Program-made: the position numbers and the translations under genes
Notes under the pieces: model-generated
What the model saw: only the letters and a program-made list of their open reading frames with translations
Told to the model about the DNA's origin: nothing
The model's database searches: none
NCBI RefSeq assembly: GCF_019654975.1
Contig: NZ_BPEW01000007.1
Span: forward strand, 107,783 to 171,782
DNA: 64,000 nt
Origin: Shewanella sp. c952
GTDB taxonomy: Bacteria; Pseudomonadota; Gammaproteobacteria; Enterobacterales; Shewanellaceae
Reading direction: 5' to 3'
In this document: positions 57,373-64,000 of the stretch, piece after piece
Layout of the letters: every line of letters begins with the position of its first letter
Position numbering within the stretch: position 1 is the stretch's first letter

Positions 57373-57408
57373 GGAATTATATGGAATCATGAGTTCCATA
57401 AAACGGAA
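57373..57408. promoter_or_regulatory. candidate LysR operator cluster
   Basis: Four GGAA/TTCC half-sites at 57373, 57383, 57394 and 57405, spaced by 10-11 bp on one helix face: atggaa, atggaa, gttcca, cggaac. They form agttcc-7-ggaact and atggaa-7-ttccat inverted repeats. Placed between the divergent LysR and adaptor genes, they suit cooperative LysR-type binding. Confidence 0.5.
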
Positions 57409-57487
57409 CTGTTAATGCTTGCTTTAGCGAATTGAGTGTGTGCAAAGTGATAATAGCCAGTAGCCCCTAATATTTAGAGCCTGAATA

Positions 57488-58432
57488 ATGAAAACTGAAG
57501 ATATCGCTCTGTTCCATCGAATTGTAGAAACTGGCAGTTTAGTGGAGGCCGCAGACATACTTAATCTGCCTAAATCGACCTTGAGTCGACGACTGCAATC
57601 GCTCGAGGATGAGTTGAATGTAAAGCTGTTTCATCGTCAAAGTCGAACCATGACCTTAACAGCTTCAGGTAGCCATTTTTACGATAAAACCACCGGTATG
57701 CTGGCGACTCTAGAGCAAACATTATCAGAGTTGACGGGTCAAGACTCTGAGGTGGTGGGGCATTTACGGATCCTTATTTACCCGATTCCTGCATTGGTGC
57801 ATATTACTCACGCCATTTTCGACTTTATGGATGAGCACCCCGAATTAACGGTCGAGATAATCGTTAGCTCAGAGCCACAAGATATGATCCGCAATAATAT
57901 CGATTTGGCATTTATGCTAGAAGACGCTTTCAATGAAAACGAGATGGTTGCACGGCATATTTTGACTGAAAAAGTGCACTTTTTTGCAAGCCCAGAATAT
58001 ATCGTTCAATCGGGGAACCCTTCAACGCCAGAAGCATTGGCACAACATAACTTTATTTTATTTCGCTATCCTAATGGTCGAATTTTCAATGAGGTTCCTT
58101 TCGGTAGCGACCGTATGTTTTCAGTAAAAGGTAACCTCTGTGTTAATAGCCTAGATACTTGTTTAGAAGCAACATTGTTGGGACGAGGGATTGCGATGAT
58201 GCCTCTCACTTTCGCCCAAGAACATGTTGATGCTGGCAAACTGGAGATGCTATTTAAAGAGGTTGAACCCCATGAAGGGCACTGTTACCTAGTTTATCCA
58301 TCAAGGCGCTTTATTAGCCTAGCTAGTCAACGCTTTATCGATTTTATGATGGAGGCGATGGAAGAGTGTATTCAAAATGGCGGTTGTGACCGTAGCGTCA
58401 GTATTCGAGGTGCGATTAAATCAATGAAGTAG
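57488..58432 (+). CDS. LysR-family transcriptional regulator
   Basis: A 314-residue LTTR. The N-terminal helix-turn-helix is IALFHRIVETGSLVEAADILNLPKSTLSRRLQSLEDELNVKLFHR, followed by a linker helix and a periplasmic-binding-fold effector domain (about 90-300). Divergent from the RND adaptor gene, so it probably activates or represses the pump in response to a small-molecule ligand. Effector unknown. Confidence 0.9.
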   Translation: MKTEDIALFHRIVETGSLVEAADILNLPKSTLSRRLQSLEDELNVKLFHRQSRTMTLTASGSHFYDKTTGMLATLEQTLSELTGQDSEVVGHLRILIYPIPALVHITHAIFDFMDEHPELTVEIIVSSEPQDMIRNNIDLAFMLEDAFNENEMVARHILTEKVHFFASPEYIVQSGNPSTPEALAQHNFILFRYPNGRIFNEVPFGSDRMFSVKGNLCVNSLDTCLEATLLGRGIAMMPLTFAQEHVDAGKLEMLFKEVEPHEGHCYLVYPSRRFISLASQRFIDFMMEAMEECIQNGGCDRSVSIRGAIKSMK

Positions 58433-58507
58433 CCTGATAAACGGCAAGCGTATCTACAGCCTTGCCGTCAAGTTACTCAGCTGTCACTGCAACTATTTTA
58501 TATGAGC

Positions 58508-58906
58508 CTAGTTATTACGTGCCCCTTGCTCAATCCAGTCTCTAACTACGTATAGGTCATTTAAGGTCAATGAGTTATCAGTATCACCGTTAAGCGCATC
58601 ATCATGATGTTTTGGCATCTGTATCGCCGGGTCAACTTGTTGGCTAATGGCTAAGTACAATGTGCTCGACGCTGAGCTACCTGGGACAATAACGGGGCCA
58701 TCAAGCGTACCTTGCATTAAATTAGCATAGCTATCGAGTCGCAATCCTGTTTGTACAGTTGCTTCGCCCGCAGTGGAGTGACAATCTACGCAAGAGTGAT
58801 TAAAAATCGGTAAAACCTGACTTTGAAAGCTGATGTTAGAGCTAACGCCAATAGAGAAAGCGAAGAAAACCACTGCCGCAAAAAGAGCAATTTTGAAGGT
58901 GTTCAT
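58508..58906 (-). CDS. monohaem c-type cytochrome, secreted
   Basis: A 132-residue exported protein. ATG 58906 is chosen because GGAGG lies just upstream. An N-terminal hydrophobic segment (about 5-22) is followed by CVDCH (Cys 39, Cys 42, His 43), a single covalent haem c site, then LRLDSYANLMQG, IVPG and MPKHHDDAL..LTLNDLYVVRDWIEQGA. This is the pattern of planctomycete-type cytochrome c domains, where the late Met is a likely distal ligand. Periplasmic electron carrier; partner unknown. Confidence 0.85.
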   Translation of the reverse strand: MNTFKIALFAAVVFFAFSIGVSSNISFQSQVLPIFNHSCVDCHSTAGEATVQTGLRLDSYANLMQGTLDGPVIVPGSSASSTLYLAISQQVDPAIQMPKHHDDALNGDTDNSLTLNDLYVVRDWIEQGARNN

Positions 58907-59085
58907 ACAGACCTCCTTACATAACACTTTTACAGTGTTGAGCCTGAGTTAATTGCTATATTAAGTATAGTGGTTGCTCTGGCGGAGTAGCCCAATTGGG
59001 GCGCTTTTGTCAGCTTATTTGATAATAAATTGATATAGAATAAATGACACTCAAATAGCCAAGGCATTGAGTGTCAATGACAGTG

Positions 59086-59742
59086 TTAATCGGCAGTAAT
59101 GATCAAGCCTAACGGTGCCAGTAACTGCTCTTGTTGCCACTGGTTAATCATCACCCCTTCAAGGGACACGTTGCGCGGATCTAAGCCTTCAAGTTCGACG
59201 CGGGTGAGGTTACAGCCGCTAAGCTCAAAACTGCCCCATTGTTCGGCCGAGAACTCGCCACCACTTAAATCGGCACCTTTCATTGAAGCACCTGTTAGAT
59301 TGGCGCCCCGCCAACGGTTATCGAACAGCTCACACTCCTCTAGTAGTGCACTGTTTAAGTCGGCATAGGCTAAGTTACAGGCGGTGATATAAGCAGAGCA
59401 AAAATAGCTTTTGGCGGTAATGTAATTGGCAAAGCTAGCGCGGCTAAAATCACTGCCCTGAAGGTTGCATTCACGCATTTCAATGCCATAGCAGCGAGCA
59501 CCTTTAAATAGCGCCATACTCAAATTACAATGTTTAAAACTGGCGCTGGTGAGGGTGGCGTAGCTAAAGTCGCAGCCATCCTCTTCACCTTGCAGCACAA
59601 ACTTACAGTGGCTAAAGCGGGCGTCGGTTAAGTCTGCATGGTTAAAGCGGCAGTGATGAAATTCACAATGCTCAAAATGTGCATCTTGTAGGTCTTGGTC
59701 GCTAAAATCTTCATGGCTAAAAATCTGCTTTGAAGCTTGCAT
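59086..59742 (-). CDS. qnr: Qnr-family pentapeptide repeat protein
   Basis: A 218-residue protein made almost wholly of pentapeptide repeats (A/C/S/T/V-D/N-L/F-x-x), giving a right-handed beta-helix that mimics DNA. Length and segments match Qnr proteins: HEDFSDQDLQDAHF near the start, DFSRASFANYITAKSYFCSAYITACNLAYADL around 95-130, FDNRWRGANLTGASMKGADLSGG, and the end LDPRNVSLEGV, WQQEQLLAPLGLII. It is close to the QnrA plan as I recall it. Qnr protects DNA gyrase and topoisomerase IV from fluoroquinolones. It starts 12 bp after the MATE gene stop, with GAGG in the gap, so it is translated from the same mRNA. Confidence 0.93.
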   Translation of the reverse strand: MQASKQIFSHEDFSDQDLQDAHFEHCEFHHCRFNHADLTDARFSHCKFVLQGEEDGCDFSYATLTSASFKHCNLSMALFKGARCYGIEMRECNLQGSDFSRASFANYITAKSYFCSAYITACNLAYADLNSALLEECELFDNRWRGANLTGASMKGADLSGGEFSAEQWGSFELSGCNLTRVELEGLDPRNVSLEGVMINQWQQEQLLAPLGLIITAD

Positions 59743-59754
59743 TATCGTCCTCGA

Positions 59755-61122
59755 TTACTCGCCAGTAGTAGTGTTAGGCATTAGTTCAGGTTCTGGCTCA
59801 GATATACGGCGCGCCAGAATATAGCAAGCTACGCCCATAATGGCATTGGTGATAGGTAGCGCTAATAATAGACCTTTCACACCCCCTAAATAGGAACCTA
59901 AGGCCGCCAAGGGCAGCATGATTAAAAATAGACGGCAGATATTTAAGACCAATGAACTCATTGGCCTATGATAAGCGTTCAATGACGTTGCCACTAAAAT
60001 CACAATCCCCAACGGCCCATACGCAGCAGGCAATACTAAGATGTAAAAGCTTAACCACTCTATGACCTGCGGGTCGCTACTAAATAGTCGTGCTAACGGC
60101 TCGGCAATAAAAATGAGTGGCAGGTACAGCAGGGTTTGAAATATCAATACAAACTTGAGCGATAATAGCAGTGCGTCACGGGCACGAGTGGTTTGCCCTG
60201 CACCAAGATTTTGCGCCACAAAAGGCACTAGGCTTGATGATAACGCCATGACTGCAATCAGCATTACCGACTCTAAGCGAGTGCCTGCACCAAAGGCCGC
60301 CACCGCACTGTGGTCAATACGCGCCAGCATCGCCATTATCATCGCATTGGCAACTGGGTTGAGCAGGTTCATTAGTGCAGCGGGTTGAGCGATATGCGCT
60401 AATTGCTTCCAGTTGCACCTAAGTCTGGCAATATTGAACTCGGCAAACTCGACTAGATGGCGTTTGAAAATTAATAGATGAGTCGATAGCGACAGTGCCA
60501 CTATCCAAGAGATCACCGTGGCAATCGCGGCTCCTTGGATCTCAAGTCGAGGGAACGGCCCGATACCAAAGATAAGTAGCGGATCTAAAATTAGGTTTAT
60601 CAATGCTGCTAGCATCATAATTTTGGCGGGGGAACGAGTATCGCCAGTGGCGCGCAGCCCTTGGTTACCCACCATTAACAGCACCAGTAATGGCGCGCCT
60701 AAATACCAAGTAAACATGTAGTCATGGATCAACGGCAAGCTGCTTTGGTTTGCGCCTAACAAACTAAACAAGGGATCAATAAACAAGCTGCCAAATAGCG
60801 ATATTAACGCGGTGATCAAAAAGGTGAGCAGTAAGGCGTCATGCAAAAACACTTTGGCTTTATCAGCATGCCCGCCACCGATTAAACGCCCCAAATTGGT
60901 CGATACGCCTGCGCCAATACCGATAGCGATGCTTGAAATAATCAGCGTAACAGGAAAAGTAAAGCTGATAGCAGCCAGCGCTTCAGTGCCCAACTGGCTG
61001 ATAAAAAAAGTGTCAACGAGGCTGAACCCAAGAATGGTTAGAATACCAATCAGGTTTGGGAGGCTCATATTTAGCAGTACACGACCAATTGGCTGTGTAA
61101 GCAGCCCGTGTCTGTCTCTCAT
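59755..61122 (-). CDS. MATE-family multidrug efflux transporter
   Basis: A 455-residue inner membrane protein with twelve hydrophobic segments in two six-helix halves, with the characteristic internal repeat. ATG 61122 is chosen for its MRDRHGLLT start; the frame is open to 61197. NMSLPNLIGILTILGFSLVDTFFISQLGTEALAAISF is a clear MATE signature. Its group appears close to the Na+- or H+-coupled VmrA/DinF-like pumps. It exports cationic drugs, dyes and often fluoroquinolones. First gene of a two-gene operon with qnr. Confidence 0.9.
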   Translation of the reverse strand: MRDRHGLLTQPIGRVLLNMSLPNLIGILTILGFSLVDTFFISQLGTEALAAISFTFPVTLIISSIAIGIGAGVSTNLGRLIGGGHADKAKVFLHDALLLTFLITALISLFGSLFIDPLFSLLGANQSSLPLIHDYMFTWYLGAPLLVLLMVGNQGLRATGDTRSPAKIMMLAALINLILDPLLIFGIGPFPRLEIQGAAIATVISWIVALSLSTHLLIFKRHLVEFAEFNIARLRCNWKQLAHIAQPAALMNLLNPVANAMIMAMLARIDHSAVAAFGAGTRLESVMLIAVMALSSSLVPFVAQNLGAGQTTRARDALLLSLKFVLIFQTLLYLPLIFIAEPLARLFSSDPQVIEWLSFYILVLPAAYGPLGIVILVATSLNAYHRPMSSLVLNICRLFLIMLPLAALGSYLGGVKGLLLALPITNAIMGVACYILARRISEPEPELMPNTTTGE

Positions 61123-61225
61123 GGGGAAGTCTTGCCTAGTCTTTGCTCGGAGGCGAATTCTATCAGGATTGGCTCGACATTTATAAATCAGAGTCAAAAA
61201 AAACCGATTTATTTTGTAAATGGGG

Positions 61226-61254
61226 CTTGGAACTGCCGACCTTTACCCCCATAT
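61226..61254 (+). promoter_or_regulatory. sigma-32-type heat-shock promoter of groESL
   Basis: -35 cttggaa (61226-61232) and -10 ccccatat (61247-61254) with 14-bp spacing fit the sigma-32 consensus. It lies about 110 bp before groES. Confidence 0.75.
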
Positions 61255-61366
61255 CTCGAACATCAAATGATTTTTGCGGTTCACTAAGGTGAAATCAGCC
61301 AAAGTCGTTACTATCTTTAATAGCCAGCAATAAGCGTTGGCGACAAAATAATAGGAGCATCCATCG

Positions 61367-61657
61367 ATGAATATTCGCCCATTACATGATCGTGTCATTG
61401 TTAAACGTTCAGAAGTTGAATCAAAGTCAGCTGGTGGCATCGTACTAACGGGTAGTGCTGCTGAGCAATCTAGCCGCGGTGAAGTTTTAGCTGTAGGTAA
61501 TGGACGCATTCTTGAAAACGGTAGCGTAATGGCGCTAGACGTTAAAGTTGGCGACATCGTGATCTTCAACGAAGGTTACGGCGTGAAAAAAGAAAAGATT
61601 GATGGTGAAGAAGTACTGATCTTATCTGAATCAGACTTGATGGCAGTTGTTGGGTAA
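61367..61657 (+). CDS. groES: co-chaperonin GroES
   Basis: A 96-residue co-chaperonin: [17 protein letters not shown] at the start, the mobile loop with [11 protein letters not shown] (about 20-32), and [14 protein letters not shown] at the end. It forms the heptameric lid of the GroEL chamber. AGGAG nine bases before ATG. First gene of the heat-inducible operon. Confidence 0.97.
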   Translation: MNIRPLHDRVIVKRSEVESKSAGGIVLTGSAAEQSSRGEVLAVGNGRILENGSVMALDVKVGDIVIFNEGYGVKKEKIDGEEVLILSESDLMAVVG

Positions 61658-61740
61658 ACCACACTCTAGCCACATAGATAGACCATGATCACCGTTGATG
61701 GCAGTGCATTAGCCACATCAGCGGAACGAAAAGAATTTAA

Positions 61741-63405
<1,665 letters not shown>

Positions 63406-63410
63406 TTTTA

Positions 63411-63535
63411 CTGGTCTAAATCGGTGATAACTGCGTTGCTTCAACACTCGTTTAAGAAAGCTAAACGTCGTGGTAAAGCGCCTTGTTCTAACACGATTTA
63501 TCCTACGTAAAATACGTTGCTGGTCTGAAGCTTAA
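63411..63535. other. possible intergenic repeat downstream of groEL
   Basis: A non-coding stretch with the small palindrome acgtaaaatacgt, the inverted pair taaatcg / cgattta, and the word ccttgttctaac preceded by actcgtttaag, resembling the interior of the element at 52774-52886. It lies between the groEL stop and its terminator, so it is transcribed. Confidence 0.35.
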
Positions 63536-63563
63536 AAGCTAAAACCACTTCTTGTAAAAGAAT

Positions 63564-63599
63564 AAAAAGCCTCGATACCTAACGGTATCGGGGCTTTTT
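63564..63599 (+). terminator. rho-independent terminator of groESL
   Basis: Stem aaaaagcctcgatacc (63564-63579) / ggtatcggggcttttt (63584-63599, one wobble pair) with a T-run. Confidence 0.92.
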
Positions 63600-63644
63600 G
63601 ATTTTAGATGGTTAAGAGCGGTTTAGTTAAAGTTTACTCTGACC

Positions 63645-64000
63645 CTGACGAATCCCCACAAAAAGACAAATAGAAATAATGAGATAGGCAAAATAATAAG
63701 GAACATTCATGGCATTTGGTGATCAAATTTATCGCCAAACAAAAATTACCACGAGTAAATACCATGAATGCGAAACAAGTTTTATCAAAATGCCTATCCC
63801 TTGTCACCCCGTTAATGCACAAAACTTGCCGACAAAGTTTATTCTCATCAATAGAAAGCTCAATGAACGGTGGTTCACTTTCAATCACAGGTCTTGGTCG
63901 TGAGATTGAGAGCAAAGCCATGGAAAAACATAAGATTAAACGCGTAGATAGGCTTTGTAGTAACACCTATTTACATCGCGATATCGAGTTCATTTATACC
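63645..64000 (+). mobile_element. IS4/IS10-type insertion sequence, left end, cut by window edge
   Basis: A left terminal end beginning ctgacgaatcccc at 63645 resembles the outer end of IS10-type elements. About 120 bp later a transposase reading frame opens and runs off the window. It inserted 45 bp beyond the groESL terminator. Confidence 0.75.
63764..64000 (+). CDS. IS4-family transposase, N-terminal part
   Basis: ATG 63764 opens a frame with no stop to the window end (79 residues seen). The start MNAKQVLSKCLSLVTPLMHK and the segment LSITGLGREIE..KAMEKHKIKRVDRLCSN match N-termini of IS4/IS10-group transposases, which precede the DDE catalytic domain, outside the window. A second frame (63709-63903) is a shadow. 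Confidence 0.85.
   Translation, partial: MNAKQVLSKCLSLVTPLMHKTCRQSLFSSIESSMNGGSLSITGLGREIESKAMEKHKIKRVDRLCSNTYLHRDIEFIYT

Overview
The window looks like chromosome of a marine, Shewanella-like gammaproteobacterium. This is inferred from the gene set (darP/pmbA pair, rraB, rapA, DUF3016 and TorF-like envelope proteins, a MATE pump with a Qnr-type pentapeptide protein, groES/groEL, many c-di-GMP and receiver proteins) and from moderate-GC base composition; no rRNA or tRNA gene is visible to fix the species. Gene density is high, most transcription units end in clear rho-independent terminators, and little of the window looks foreign except two MITE-like repeats and an IS4/IS10-type insertion sequence that runs off the right edge.

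Layout. 1-2 kb: two tandem ABC-2 permeases, the first cut by the window edge. 2-9 kb: an Ig-like-repeat lipoprotein, darP divergent from pmbA, a MITE-like element and a lipase-like lipoprotein. 8.7-12.6 kb: an arsenic operon arsR-acr3-GAPDH-arsJ with a palindromic operator over its promoter. 12.9-24 kb: an alanine/glycine symporter, a TorF-like outer membrane protein, an HU protein, a double-receiver protein, an EAL-CBS-GGDEF protein, a TraB/GumN protein, a MaoC-type hydratase and several small envelope proteins. 24-29 kb: an aldo/keto reductase, fhs and an MscS channel. 29-33 kb: a metal (probably zinc) uptake cluster with a His-rich small protein, a His-rich outer membrane protein, a ZnuA-like binding protein and a ZnuB-like permease, but no ATPase. 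33-44 kb: plsC, rraB, a REC-CheC / diguanylate cyclase pair, a crotonase, a YqhA protein, a DUF3530 protein, rapA and a PIN-PhoH protein. 44-52 kb: a large hybrid histidine kinase, a zinc metalloprotease, two odd small secreted proteins and a second MITE-like element. 53-58 kb: an RND efflux pump with its adaptor, divergent from a LysR regulator. 58-61 kb: a monohaem cytochrome c and a MATE-qnr two-gene operon. 61-64 kb: groES-groEL with a sigma-32-type promoter, then the insertion sequence.

The most notable points are the MATE-qnr operon (an efflux pump and a topoisomerase-protection protein in one transcript), the arsenate-as-organoarsenical export operon, the His-rich metal cluster lacking its ATPase with a perfect hairpin between binding protein and permease, the operon coupling a CheC-type response regulator to a diguanylate cyclase, a short secreted protein made of FSK repeats, and the related MITE-like elements. 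All functions are read from motifs by eye; no database search was possible.
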